Shown: positions 1-10,841 of the stretch, piece by piece
Layout: every line of letters begins with the position of its first letter
How positions within the stretch are numbered: the first letter of the stretch is position 1
Source: Carex sylvatica
Taxonomy: Eukaryota; Streptophyta; Magnoliopsida; Poales; Cyperaceae
Assembly (NCBI GenBank): GCA_964058845.1
Contig: CAXKVR010000160.1
Coordinates: 44,414-108,413, forward strand
Direction: 5' to 3'
DNA length: 64,000 nucleotides
Program-made: the position numbers and the translations under genes
The notes under the pieces: model-generated
What the model was told of the DNA's origin: nothing
The model's database searches: none
The model's input: only the letters and a program-made list of their open reading frames with translations

Positions 1-61
1 CGACAACAACAGAGTACGAGCGTACAACTACTCGTCGGTGCTTTCTTCTCTAAGAGAGGCG

Positions 62-835
62 ACGGAGTACGAGAGTACGAGTGTACAACTATCTAAGAGA
101 GGCGATCTGGTGGAGAGAGATGAGAGTGAGGCGACCTGGAGAAGAGAGATGAGAGCGAGGCGATCTGCAGCATAATCGAGTTATTTTACAGTATTCACTT
201 TGTAGTTTTACAATATGCATTTTGTGGTTTTACAGTATTCAAAATAACTTGTTTATTTACTAATCGATTTAAGTTTCGTTCCTTCTATTGATTTGAATTG
301 ATAATCATGATTTCTTTGCTTCTATTGAAGTTTCATTTGAATTGATATAGTCTCAGGCGTGTATGCATTATATGAAAATTGATTTGAATTTTAATTGTGT
401 CATTTACTGTTCAATAATGGATCTCACATTATCTGATGGTCTGATTTGAAATGCATAGTTCGTTTTCTTTTTCTTTATGTCGTTGTTTTGAATTATCTAA
501 TGTACGAAATTACATGATTCTATATTTTATTTTACAGTATTCGATTTCACATTCGAAAGAAGAACACGATAGGATTTTATCGTCTCTGAAGTAGTCAATT
601 AACATATACCACTTTATTCTCTTCGACGGACTTCTCTGGCATCTTTCTTAGATTCTAATATGAAGAGACGATCTAAGAAAGGCGATCTGGAGTAGTGATC
701 TGGTGGAGAGAGATGAGAGCGATGCGATCTAGAGAAGAGAGATGAAAGCGAGGCGATCTGGAGTAGTGATCTGGTGGAGAGAGATGAGAGCAATGCGATC
801 TGGAGAAGAGAGATGAAAGCGAGGCGATTTGGAGC
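62..835. repeat. GA-rich repeats with GAGGCGATCTGG core
   Basis: Two GA-rich blocks (about 62-170 and 660-835) share the phrases GAGAGAGATGAGAGC and GAGGCGATCTGG. In the second block a unit of about 71 bp starting GGAGTAGTGATCTGG is repeated in tandem (starts near 689 and 760). Both blocks are followed by a similar sequence containing TTTACAGTATT, so the larger segment 60-240 is itself partly duplicated at about 660-905. No coding potential is seen. Confidence 0.6.
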
Positions 836-1756
836 ATAATCAGGTTGTTTTTATAGTATTCACCTTATAGTTTTACAATATGCATCTTGTGGTTTTACAG
901 TATTCAAAACAACTTGTTTATTTTACAGTTGAACAGATGGTATTGAACTGATGTGTTTTGTTGAGCAATTGTGTTACAGTTTGGAATCGTTATATTTGTA
1001 GTGAAGATGTGTCAGTTTACAGTATTGAGCTATTGTTATTTTTTTTTTGTGTTTTTATTCTGAATGTTCTGGATTTATAGTTTAGATATAGCAATTTTAC
1101 AGTATTAGTTTTTGTTTTCACAGTTTTGGTCGACTATTTTACAGTATTGAAAATTCATATTTTTTAAATATAATTTAATCGTTTTCATCTGCTAATTTTA
1201 TAATTTGGTACATTTATAGTTTTTTCCTTTTGTTTTTACAGTTTAACTTGATAAATTTACAGTATTGAAAATTAATATTTTTTTAATATTTATTTTATCT
1301 TTTCCATCTGTTATTTTTATAATTTGGTAAATTTATAGTTTTTAACTTTTGTTTTCACAATTTAACTTGATAATTTTACAGTATTGCAATTTTTATTTTT
1401 TAACATTTTATTTTATCGTTTTCATCTGCTAATTTTATAATTTGGTAAATATATAGTTTTTGCCTTTTGTTTTCACAGTTTAACTTGATAATTTTACAGT
1501 ATTCATTATTTTGCATGTTTATCACTTTTTTTTTGTCAAAATAACTGCTAATAACTAACATTAACTGCCAATAACTACAACTTCTGAAAGTACAGTTTGA
1601 AAGTATATATTTTTTGTCCTGATGTGGAAGTTGCAATCTGTTTCTAACTATCATGGGATCACTTCAAATAATTGCTGGATGTTTTGTGATTAACTAATAT
1701 ATTTTATGTGATATATTGTATAATTATACAGCATGTAGAAGTAGTTTTACAGTATT
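185..1756. repeat. 118-bp tandem repeats and dispersed TTTACAGTATT motif
   Basis: The 11-mer TTTACAGTATT occurs 11 times by eye (starts near 185, 230, 531, 894, 1016, 1096, 1138, 1256, 1375, 1493 and 1746), always on the plus strand. From 1138 to 1493 the spacing is 118, 119 and 118 bp, and the sequence between copies is alike, so this part is a tandem array of about 3.5 units. Two further segments, about 1540-1760 and 1780-1985, are diverged copies of each other. Such motif-rich sequence is typical of the ends of non-autonomous transposons, but no terminal repeat or target duplication was found. Confidence 0.6.
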
Positions 1757-3104
1757 CGCACAAGTAGTTTTATGTAATAACTTACATTAACGGCCAATAA
1801 CTTTCTATAACTGCAACTTCCGAAAGTACAGTTTGAAAGTACATTTTTTTATCCTGTTATGGAAGTTGCAATCTATTTTTAAATATTATAGGACCACTTC
1901 AAATAGTTGCTGAATATTTGTAATTAACTGATATATTGTATAATTATACAACATGTATAAATAGTTTTACGGTATTCGTACAAATTAAATTTATAAATAA
2001 ATAGTGAACAAAAATATGTGGCACTTCCAAAAAATAACTCTTTTATTTTCCGTACCTCTCATCTCCAAACTCCCGTACCCAAGACAAGAAAAAAACTTTT
2101 TCATTCATTTTTCTCAAAATATGTTCGTTTCTGATCGTTTCTCACTATTATCAAAGTCTTGGTTGATTTTGCCTTTTTATTCTGTGCATTTTAAGATCTC
2201 AATTGTTGGGGTTTTCTTTTGATCTCTGATGAGAGTTTCTAAGGGTTTCTCGGAGCAACAATGGTGATGGTTGAAATCCCGTTTGAACCCTTTCTTGTTG
2301 GATTTTTCTTCTATCTTCGTCCCTGCTACCTATTTGGAGGAATTGTTTGAGATTTTCTAGTGCCCGAACATGGATAATTGGAGGAATTGTTTTATTTGAA
2401 AGTTGGCAAAAGGGGGGCTTCTTTAAGTTTGGCAATATCTCAAAATGAAATGTTGGAAGACTTTGTCACAGGAGAAAAAAAGAGAGTAACGGAGGAGAAA
2501 GTGGAAGAAATAGAAGAACTATCCTTTGATACTGCCATTAATGTGAAGAAAGAACAATATGATGAAAGAAAGGAATTTACTGCTGATGTGGCGCTCAAAA
2601 CAAATTAAAACGAATTTCACGAATGGACGAATTTCACGGATAAGCGGTTTAGCAATTAAAACTAACTTTATTTCTAAAAATTTTATAACCGTTATTTAGC
2701 AATTAATTCTAATTACTGGATTAATAATTTTGCTGGATTGAAGATGCTCTAATAATCGTAATATCTAGTCTATTATAAAAACAGTGAATTTTATAATATT
2801 AGATTGTATGGTCCAACTTTGACTTGGTTAGTGTGCATTCACAAGTTCATTAACTTCATAATTTATTTCATCGCAAGTCATTTGCTTGTTTTCCTCTTGC
2901 TCACAAGTTTTCTAAAACTTCCAAGGACTTCGAATTTACTGATTCTTTGTTGGACAGGAGTTAATTAACAATGCTTCCTTAGCCTCATTAATTCAGATTT
3001 CATAACTCTCCACTGCATACAAAATCATTTGCTTGAATTAGGACCGCTGGTACTGTGTTAATTTATTTTATTTACTTGAATTACAACAATTATTAATGAA
3101 AAAC
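1757..3104. other. Intergenic stretch without recognisable gene
   Basis: This AT-rich stretch has one short open frame (2378-2608, 76 codons, acidic and lysine-rich) beside a pyrimidine-rich leader-like segment at 2000-2240. It matches no family I recognise and has no clear splice partner, so it is not called as a gene. Confidence 0.4.
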
Positions 3105-6055
3105 TTAACCTTTCTCGTACTTTCTCTCTGCTAGACAATTCACCTAATTAACGTACTATATTATTTACTAGTTAGAAATGAAGTGGTAAAGAGAAAGCGA
3201 AAGCATAATCATTAAGAGAAAGAAAGAAATTGAAAAGAGAAGTTGGCACCAGAAAGAGAGAGAAGATTGTATTATAAATCAAGTAAGAACCTTTTGCTTT
3301 TGAGTTGTTCTTCACCTTTCTTTTTTCCTTTATGATCTATAAACAAGTAAAATAAATAAAAAATAACCAACACACCACACCAATACAAAGAAACTATGCT
3401 TTATTATCACCCCCACTCATCACTATACTTGAACATGCTCTCCAATCCCTATTCAATTTGCCGTTAGATAAAATTCTCTTTCCGCTAGAGTGGAACGCAC
3501 GGTTTAAACAAAAATTTGATGACGGCAATGGTATATGCGATTGAGTCGGAGTCCTAACAGTAATACATCAAAACAAAATCAGTTTATATGGGGAAGTTGA
3601 ACATTATTCTTAAGAAAGAAAGAAAAATCAAGGTTACCTTGTATTAGAGCCTTCTGCAAACCTGACTTGAGGCTTCTTAAACTTGATACGAATCCCTTGT
3701 CCAAAATCAACACTCTCTTTCCTTCAGAAATGTTTACTATCCTTGCTATTCGGTTGGTATCTCTGGTAAAAGAACTCCCATAATTTTATCATTTTTGGCG
3801 GAATTACTATTGTTTGTATCTTCTGCCCAATTTAAGCCTCTGGCAACCTGAGTGGTAGTGTTGACCACAACTTTGTCGATCCATTCACTGCATGACATCT
3901 CTTTGTCTTCCGGTTCTAGTCTCGGGTTCATGTTAGGCCACACAGAGTTTGTTTGCAAAAAGATCATTGAGGTCGAAGCTTGGCTTCTTCTGTCTCAATG
4001 GTGGGGTACTTCTAAGCTACAAGTAGAAGACTTGTGACGGTTAAATGCAAAATGGACGAAAGGCAAAATACCAAAAAAAAAAAAAAAAAAAACACTAAAA
4101 TTACAAATGAACCCCAACATTTGTCATAGTTGCACATAACCCTGATTTCAAAAACAGAATAAGGCTGACATTGGTTAGATTGGTGCAGTGGCAGGTCATT
4201 TACCCCTAATTCCATTAACTTTTTTTAACTCCAAAATCAAGCCAAGTGATATTATAAAATTTCTAGTAGATTGCGCTGACCTAATATGAAGATTGTTTAA
4301 TTGAATCGAACTCCTGTAACAACCAGGTGAAATTTACAAAATAAACAAACAAAGTTTGGCTGTTTCAGCCAAGGCAATAGATTTTTTTAGTATTATCTGC
4401 ATATATTATAACATTTATTGCAACTTACAAAAAAACCCACAATACAAAAATACTTAAACTAAGTTCATTACCTCTATATTTCCTACTTCCTCCATTTGTT
4501 GCCTACTTAATAAATCGGCATCATATCGCCTCTGATATCAACGGCGATGATGCTCTTGTGTTGAGTGCCTCTGTATTGGAATAGGTGCCTTGAGTGTGTC
4601 CGGATCCTCCCTCTTTCATTGCTAGTTCTGAGTTCAGCCTAGTTATCTACAAAAAACAATTTACAAATCAACTAAGAATATCAATAGTAAGAAGTATAGC
4701 GGGGAGGTTGTTAGGGGAGGTGGGGGAGTTCAAATAATCCACAGATAGAAAAATTGGAGCACAGAAGTGCACCTGTGAGAATGGCTACTACGGTCATTAA
4801 GTGCCGTTGACCTGACACGTACAGACTAGCATCTGGTATGTCTATCCCGTTCTGAGAATTGTTTTGTATCTCCAGAGTAAACACTTTGTTAAGGGAAAAA
4901 CATCGAGCCAGCCAACTGGTTTGGTATATAACCAATGGAGATTATATAAACACCTATGTTATATGGTTATGCTAATTATTGCACATAATAGAATCGTTGA
5001 GAACTTATAATAGACAAAAATAAAGGTAAACTTCTTCTTTTAAAAGGATATATTTTGTTGAGGCCATCACTAACAAGTAGGTCCTGCACTTGCTAGTTAT
5101 GGATATCAATCATTTGGACAGCAATTTCGTACACAAACATGCCTTTCCTTTGATCGGTGATCTTAAACAAGTCACTCAGTGCTTAAAAATTCACACCTTG
5201 AGTTTTCTCAGTTGCATTCTTTAGATCACTCTGCATGTAGGGTTTAAAATATATAGAAAAAAAATTATAACAGAACAAGATAATTCATTAATAAATTAAT
5301 TAGAAGTTGAAATACTTAACATAGTATATGTCTTTCTAGACCCAGTTTGTCCATATGCAAATACGCACACATTGTAGCCATCAAGAACAGATCTAATCAA
5401 AGGTTGTGTATCTAAAAACACCTCATCTGTAACATTCATTTAAGAATTGTGGAGGTCTTAATGACATAATTCTTCCTAGTACATGGAAATTATTTCAAGA
5501 GAGCATTAAATCTTTGTACCTTGAGTAGTAGAAGGTCCAAAAACTTTATTGAAACAAAAAGGTCAGTGTGCCTCTTTCCCATGCTTTGATGAGATTAGAA
5601 TTGTAATATTCCCTTCAGCAATGGACCCCACGGTGTTGCCACTCAGTTGACCGGGTAAGAAAGGCCTCACCCTACAATAAACCCTTATACTTCCTAAAAT
5701 AGAATACAAAGTTAAAATAAATATGAGTTAGTTTAACAGGATGCCATCTATTTTTATCAACTTTGGTAAAAAATTATGAAGCTTGAAGACGTTACCTGTT
5801 GGTTGTATAGTTTTCTGTTTTCTTCTAAAACTTTGTGATAGCTCGATGCGGCATTAGCAAACACATACATGTGCAGTCCAATAAATGTTATATATAACAG
5901 AAGGGGAATTATGTATAATATACTGGAAACTAGTTTTGGATTTTATTTTTCTTCTAGCAATTGTAACTTTTGGAGAATTAATTTACCAAGCATGCTAAGC
6001 TCCTCAGTGTACTTCTTTTGCATGAATTCAAATCCAGCTTTAGTAGTTCTTAGAA
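3105..6055 (-). pseudogene. Inverted, internally deleted copy of the KIN-14 gene (copy A)
   Basis: Read on the minus strand, this segment follows the kinesin gene at 55-62 kb from about exon 9 through the last exon and about 440 bp of 3' flank (3105 corresponds to about 62,380). Exon remnants are visible: P-loop exon at 5330-5430, exon 13 at 5060-5240, exon 14 at about 4740-4876, exon 17 near 4460-4640, exon 18 at 3640-3990. Exons 15 and 16 (switch II and the motor end) are missing: the sequence jumps from intron 14 to intron 16 near 4725. Exon 14 also has an internal deletion and several frameshifts are present. The AT-AC splice signals of intron 13 survive (5051 to 4877). It cannot encode a motor and is a pseudogene, though antisense to the parent if transcribed from the same side. 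Confidence 0.9.
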
Positions 6056-6217
6056 TTTTGTCCGACGATCATAGTTGTGCACAAATATTTTGGCTGGGTT
6101 AGTTATGAATTTTTTTGCAACAATATTCCCCTTGATTTTCCAAAATTGTTTGTATTCTCACTTTAATTTTAAACTTATTTATTGATGGAAAATTAGGTTA
6201 CAACACATCCATTGGGA
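6055..6217 (+). pseudogene. Direct-orientation scrap of KIN-14 exon 4/intron 4/exon 5
   Basis: At about 6055 the similarity to the kinesin gene flips strand. The sequence up to 6215 matches the plus-strand gene at about 56,199-56,370: end of exon 4, the whole of intron 4 and the start of exon 5. The flip occurs at a short shared AATTTT-like sequence, as expected for microhomology-mediated rearrangement. Confidence 0.8.
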
Positions 6218-6387
6218 AGTACCAATATGATGTTACCTTGACTTGCTTCACATGAGACACAGGGACTATAAACTCCCTAACATCCATATCCCCAATAGAC
6301 CTTAACAAGTACAACATCAGAGCAGACCAACCTGAAACCAAATAAATAATAGATGATTTATTAAAAAAACAGTAACTAATCACACGA
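6218..6387. other. Filler of unknown origin between the two inverted kinesin copies
   Basis: About 170 bp with no match elsewhere in the window. The minus strand has a 61-codon open frame containing GWSALMLYLLRSIGDMDV, which looks exon-like but is not recognised. It may be captured from another locus. Confidence 0.3.
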
Positions 6388-7230
6388 TTAAATTACAAAT
6401 TTTACAAAATAAACCCCAAATTTGTCATAGTTGCACATAACCCAGATTTCAAAAACAGTAACACTGACATTGTTTAGATTGGTGCAGTGGCAGGTCAATT
6501 GCCCCTAATTCCATTAACCTTTTACACTCCAAAATCAGGCCTAGTGAAACTGTAATCTTTCTAGTAGATTGCACTGACCTAATATGAAGATTTTTTAATT
6601 GAATCAAACTCCTGTAACAACCAGGTGAAATTTACAAATAACCAAACAAGTTTGGCTGTTTCAGCAAAGGCAGTAAACTTTTTGAGTATTATCTGCATAT
6701 ATTAGTAATATTTATTGCAACTTACAAAAAAAAACCCCACAAAACAAAATTACTTTTTTAAGTTCATTACCTCTATATTTCCCACTACCTCCATTGGTTG
6801 CCTCCTTAAACAATTGGAATCGTATCTCCTCTCTGATATCAACAGCGATGATGCTCTTGTGCTGAGCGCCTCTGGATTGGAATAGGTGCTTTAGTGTCCT
6901 GATCCTCTCTCTGCACTGCTATTTCTGATTTCAGCCTAGCTATCTACAAAAACAAATTACAAATCAACTTAGAATATCAATGATAAGAAAAACTAATGAT
7001 GAAAAAGTAATTAAGGCATGGAAATTGAGTAATTATTCGGACATATGACCTGTTATTTAAGATCTCAGACATCCCTAGTCTCTTTGTTAAGCTTGGTAGC
7101 ACTGAGTTCAACTGTTGAAACATGCTGAAAATTTCAAGGTGCTTATTGTCTCCCCTACTGCATCAAATTCAGGATTGATGTGCACTAGCATCAATCTTTT
7201 TGCTTGACCATCTGCCAAATAAAATCAAAG
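6388..7230 (-). pseudogene. Second inverted partial KIN-14 copy (copy B)
   Basis: On the minus strand this matches the kinesin gene from the end of intron 15 (about 60,345) through exon 16 (7035-7210), intron 16, exon 17 (about 6770-6940) and into intron 17 (about 61,150). It overlaps the range covered by copy A (4090-4660 is the sister of 6388-6945), but B keeps exon 16, which A has lost. Substitutions and indels interrupt the frame. The 3' part of the gene was therefore copied at least twice here in the same orientation. Confidence 0.85.
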
Positions 7231-7338
7231 AATTAAACATATCTGCATACATTCTCCTAGGGCCTTAAAATTAAAAGTAAAATTTGAATTGGATATAATA
7301 AAAAATAAAAAAAATAAAAAACTTAGCAAAAGTCAATA

Positions 7339-8202
7339 TCAGTGTTTGTTGGATACTTCCTTCCTTGCTGATTTTGTTCTCGACTTCTCAGTAGGAGCAG
7401 GAGTTTCATTTGGACCGAAGTATTTGCATCGGAGCTTCTCATTATGAACTACAACTTCTTTGACCATTTTTAACTCTTGTTTTATTGTCCGGAGAAATTC
7501 AGGATCTGGTGGACATTCATTGTCTAATATCTTACGAGACAGCGACGCCCAATTGTGTATATACTTATCTAAATTCTCAGAGCCAAGACTTTTATTTTGA
7601 GGTACTTTCATTTGTTTAAATATGAAATTAGCAATATTATCAAATCGTACTGCTTCACTAAATGCAACGATTAGCACTGCAATACAGTTTTTGGTCTCGT
7701 CGGTGTAGTTTTTATAATCAAATTGACTCACTATCTCTATACAATGTTTGACAGTATATTCGTTAAAATTTAGGTTACCAGGGTTACTAATTTTTAGATC
7801 CAAATAACTTCCAGTAAAAGTTAATTTTAAAGAGTTTGGGATAATTTGTGGGAGTGATGGTTCATCAAATAAATAATAAATTTTCGAGTTTTGAGGTTTG
7901 AAACCAATAACATACAGATTATCTCTTCTTAATAGCAAATCTAAAATGCATGATCCTGAACTAAGACCAATTACAAAAAAATAATCTGGATAAATTGGTC
8001 TCTCAACTTCCTTCATTAAGACTGGAATGCCAAATTTAATACGAAGAGGATCAGTAAGTGATTCTCTGACAGATGTTAAATGACGTTTGTATTCCATCTT
8101 CATCTCAGCCTTGAATGAAAATCTTCTTGGAGTTGGCTCTGATGCATCCCTTGCTGTTTTGCTCGTAGAAGTTTCACTAATCTGTTTCTTACTAGGAGCC
8201 AT
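7339..8202 (-). CDS. Ribosome-inactivating protein (predicted rRNA N-glycosidase)
   Basis: Single-exon frame of 287 codons plus stop. The family removes one adenine from the sarcin-ricin loop of large-subunit rRNA. All five positions known to matter in the family can be matched by context: Tyr97 (in LYVIGF), Tyr133 (in FTGSYLDL), Glu183 and Arg186 (in AFSEAVRF) and Trp218 (in NWASLS). There is no lectin-like second domain, so it is type-1-like. Unusually there is no hydrophobic signal peptide: the first ~40 residues are polar and Ser/Thr/Lys-rich and the tail from about 265 is basic, so the product is predicted to stay in the cytosol or nucleus, as cereal RIPs do. The start chosen is the ATG at 8202; the frame is open a few codons upstream but contains no other ATG. 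No breaks are seen. Activity is inferred, not shown. Confidence 0.85.
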   Translation of the reverse strand: MAPSKKQISETSTSKTARDASEPTPRRFSFKAEMKMEYKRHLTSVRESLTDPLRIKFGIPVLMKEVERPIYPDYFFVIGLSSGSCILDLLLRRDNLYVIGFKPQNSKIYYLFDEPSLPQIIPNSLKLTFTGSYLDLKISNPGNLNFNEYTVKHCIEIVSQFDYKNYTDETKNCIAVLIVAFSEAVRFDNIANFIFKQMKVPQNKSLGSENLDKYIHNWASLSRKILDNECPPDPEFLRTIKQELKMVKEVVVHNEKLRCKYFGPNETPAPTEKSRTKSARKEVSNKH

Positions 8203-8239
8203 TAGAGGTTTCACCTATTTGTTTCTTCCTAGGAGCCAT
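8192..8239 (-). promoter_or_regulatory. Overlapping upstream ORF made by duplication of the RIP start
   Basis: The first 37 bp of the RIP coding sequence are repeated immediately upstream (ATGGCTCCTAG occurs at 8239 and at 8202). The extra ATG is out of frame with the RIP. It opens a 15-codon frame that ends at TAG 8194-8192, just past the true start codon. If the transcript begins upstream of 8239, scanning ribosomes would meet this ATG first, which should lower RIP translation. The duplication is seen directly; the effect is inferred. Confidence 0.7.
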
Positions 8240-9467
8240 TAGTATGAAAAGAACAGAGATGCGAGGAAACAATTGTAAGCAGACTTGAATTAAAGTAACT
8301 ACGAACTCAGCCGGAACAAAAGCAGTTGTAAGCAGAGTTTATTGAAGTGTATGATGAAGGAACAATAGCAATTCACTTTATAAATTAAAGACTACGAACT
8401 CAGCTGTAACATTTGTCTGCGGCACACATCTCCAATTTATATACAAACATACTCACAAAACCACATATAATGTTACTAGCATTATAATAAACTTTTTTCT
8501 TGAATAAACTAAATGAAATGCAATGAACCAGCGAACAGATCGAAACAGAGGGCGAAAAGAAAAGTTGTTAGAGAATTCGCGAAATTCACCAAATTCACAA
8601 ATAAAAACAACATGTTGTCAGAGAACGAAGAGAAGTCGTGCAACTGTACCTATCAAGATGGATGTAAAAAATAGAATATCTCTGCTTGAAGCTATTCACC
8701 GTCTCGCCGCTGGAGGACCGTCTATTTAGGCCAAGAGGAGGAGGCGTATTCTTTCTTGAGCCTAGGTTTCTGTGCAAGCAAAAAAGAGAAAGGAGATAAA
8801 AAATAAATGTTATAAAAATGGAAGCTCTTAAGGAGCAGGGGTAAGGTCGTCAGTAAAAAAACCTACAAAATGTTTAAGGGAAGCTCTAAGGAGGGTCGAT
8901 TCTTAAGGAGGCCAGAGAGCTGGATTAAGGGTTGCTGGCGAACAGGTAATTTAGTATGAAAAGCACAGAGATAAAGTGGGCAATTTGAGCAAGAAGAGTT
9001 CTTGAGAATATACCTGAGCTTTATTGTTGCAGAAGCGGAGGGGGAGGTAGACAAAGAGGGGCGGCGAGTTAGGCGGCAAAGAGGAAGGGAGAGAAGGAGG
9101 GGACGGCGAGGGAAGAGAGAGAGTGAGAGACCCGGCTTTGGAGAGAGAGGTGACGGGAAAAGAAATTTGATTGATCGTTCGTACAGAGGCACGAAATATA
9201 GGACGTGGGAGATCAGAAGTTCAGCAAAGGCAGGTCCAACGCCCGGACACAAAATTTAATTTTGATGGACAGAGATGCCGTCCATTTAGCTTCAAAATTC
9301 GTGTCCTCTTGATCGGACGAATATTAAAGCGGTGCGCACGAATTTAGATAGTAATACGACGGGAGCTCTGTTCATCGAACTCAAACTAGAATCTGATACG
9401 CATTGCACCTATCCTTTTCCAAGATAGTTCATACAAGACAAGAAAAGAGGTTTACAGGGAGTGCGAA
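8240..9467. other. RIP upstream region and intergenic DNA
   Basis: Contains the presumed RIP promoter on the minus strand (about 8240-8500, with a TATA-like TTTATAAA-type stretch near 8378). A GC-richer patch at 8520-9260 has open frames on both strands: a possible 23-codon peptide beginning MDVKNRISLL at about 8660, and low-complexity Arg/Glu-rich frames at 9002-9252. The latter are compositional shadows of a GA-rich tract. No known family is recognised. Confidence 0.35.
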
Positions 9468-9626
9468 TCCTCTGAGATATCTCAACTTTTGCGTGACCGA
9501 CGTGTCCGGTGCCTATTCGGGGTGATGTGGGGTCAGTATTACGTGTACTTTGAGATTCGTGTAGAACGTATTTAAACGGTTGGGATTTTTCATAAAGTCA
9601 AGCAAAGTTTGAGATATCTCAGAGGA
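9468..9626. mobile_element. 159-bp MITE with TCCTCTGAGATATCTCA ends
   Basis: Inverted ends TCCTCTGAGATATCTCA / TGAGATATCTCAGAGGA enclose 159 bp. A second member lies at 53039-53198 in the opposite orientation and shares the internal sequence around GTGACCGACGTGTCCGG. The target duplication is not clear, so the superfamily is not assigned. Confidence 0.75.
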
Positions 9627-10068
9627 TAGAATTCGTTTACAGGCGGGACAGGATTCGAGCGGGATGAGCCAAACAAACGAGCCAGAGCCGCTTTCAATTA
9701 GCAGTTCGGTTTCTGATCGGACGGCCAGATTCTAAACTAAAAGTTTGAGTTACTCCAGAGAATCTGGACCTATAAGGCTATAACACTAGGCTATGAAAGT
9801 TTAGCTTCAGATTTAACACACCGTTTGATTTAGCTCCGGACCGTCCGATCAGAATTTAAATCAATCTGGTCCCACCTGTGACCCTTTAATATTTGTTGCA
9901 GATTTAAATTGAACGGTACGAATCTAAGCTCAAAATTTGAGTCAACTCTAAGGATACGAATTCGAGAGGCTTCCATCCTGTCAAAAAAAATGATCATTAA
10001 ATGTGATAAACAGATTAGTTATCTAACAAATGCATTGTTATTGTTATGTACAAGTACGCAGGGGCTGA
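9627..10068. other. Intergenic stretch with repeated CCGTCCGATCAG-type phrases
   Basis: Several short phrases like TGATCGGACGGCC and ACCGTCCGATCAG occur in both orientations, suggesting eroded transposon ends. No gene is seen. Confidence 0.35.
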
Positions 10069-10076
10069 TGCAGCAT

Positions 10077-10833
10077 CAGTGTTGTAAAAATCGTCCGTGA
10101 CGGCTGATTAATCGGTGACAGTGGTCAAATCGTCACGCATATCCTTAACGGAGACATGTTTGCGGTAGAAAATATTTAATCGGTCGTTTTACCGATTAAT
10201 CGGCCGATTATTCTCATTTATTTCTGTTTATTTCAATTTATTTTAGTAAAAGAAAATTTTACATTAATTTTTTTATGTGATAGTATGTGATAATAAGTTT
10301 TATAAATCATGTATTGCAGTTTTGTTTATGCTTAGGCATATATTCAGTATTTTTATATATGTTTTACTTACTTTAAAATTAATTAATTATTCTTCTATTT
10401 GTTTATCATATATTTTTCTTACTAATTACTAATATAATTTTTTTAATTAGTACAACATATTTATTTATGAAATTAAGTTGTTATTATAAACTAAATTTAG
10501 TAATTTTATGTTGGAATGTTTCATTTCTTTCCCATAATATATTATTAGTATTTGAAAAAAGTTTAATTCTTAAATTTATTTTTTCATTAAATAAATGTGT
10601 TACTCGCACATGTAAAGTGATTATGCGTGTCATGTTATAATAATAAAATTAAATTTATTTAATAAGTTTAATGAGTTAAATAAATTATTTTAATAAATTA
10701 TGATATATATATACATAAATTTAATAAAAACGTTAAATTGTTCGCATAATTTTGATTAATCAGCCGCATATCGAATAATCTCTTGACGGTACTCCATCCG
10801 TCCAACGATCGCATACCGTTATTTACAACACTG
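10077..10833. mobile_element. Non-autonomous hAT-like element (757 bp)
   Basis: The element starts CAGTGTTGTAAA and ends TTTACAACACTG, a 12-bp perfect terminal inverted repeat. It is flanked by TGCAGCAT (10069-10076) and TGCGGCAT (10834-10841), 7 of 8 bases identical, which fits the 8-bp target duplication of hAT elements. The interior is AT-rich with no transposase frame. Subterminal CGATTAATCGG-type phrases occur near both ends. A related end occurs at 45226. Confidence 0.8.
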
Positions 10834-10841
10834 TGCGGCAT

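Noticed and set aside
2378..2608. 76-codon acidic open frame as a gene
   Set aside because: Low complexity, no recognisable motif, no splice or promoter support.
8203..8214. A four-codon longer RIP start using GTG
   Set aside because: GTG is not a normal plant start, and the codons belong to the duplicated leader; the ATG at 8202 is preferred.
8863..9259. Overlapping frames of 129 and 85 codons on opposite strands
   Set aside because: They arise from a GA/CT-rich tract that lacks stops on both strands; the composition explains them.
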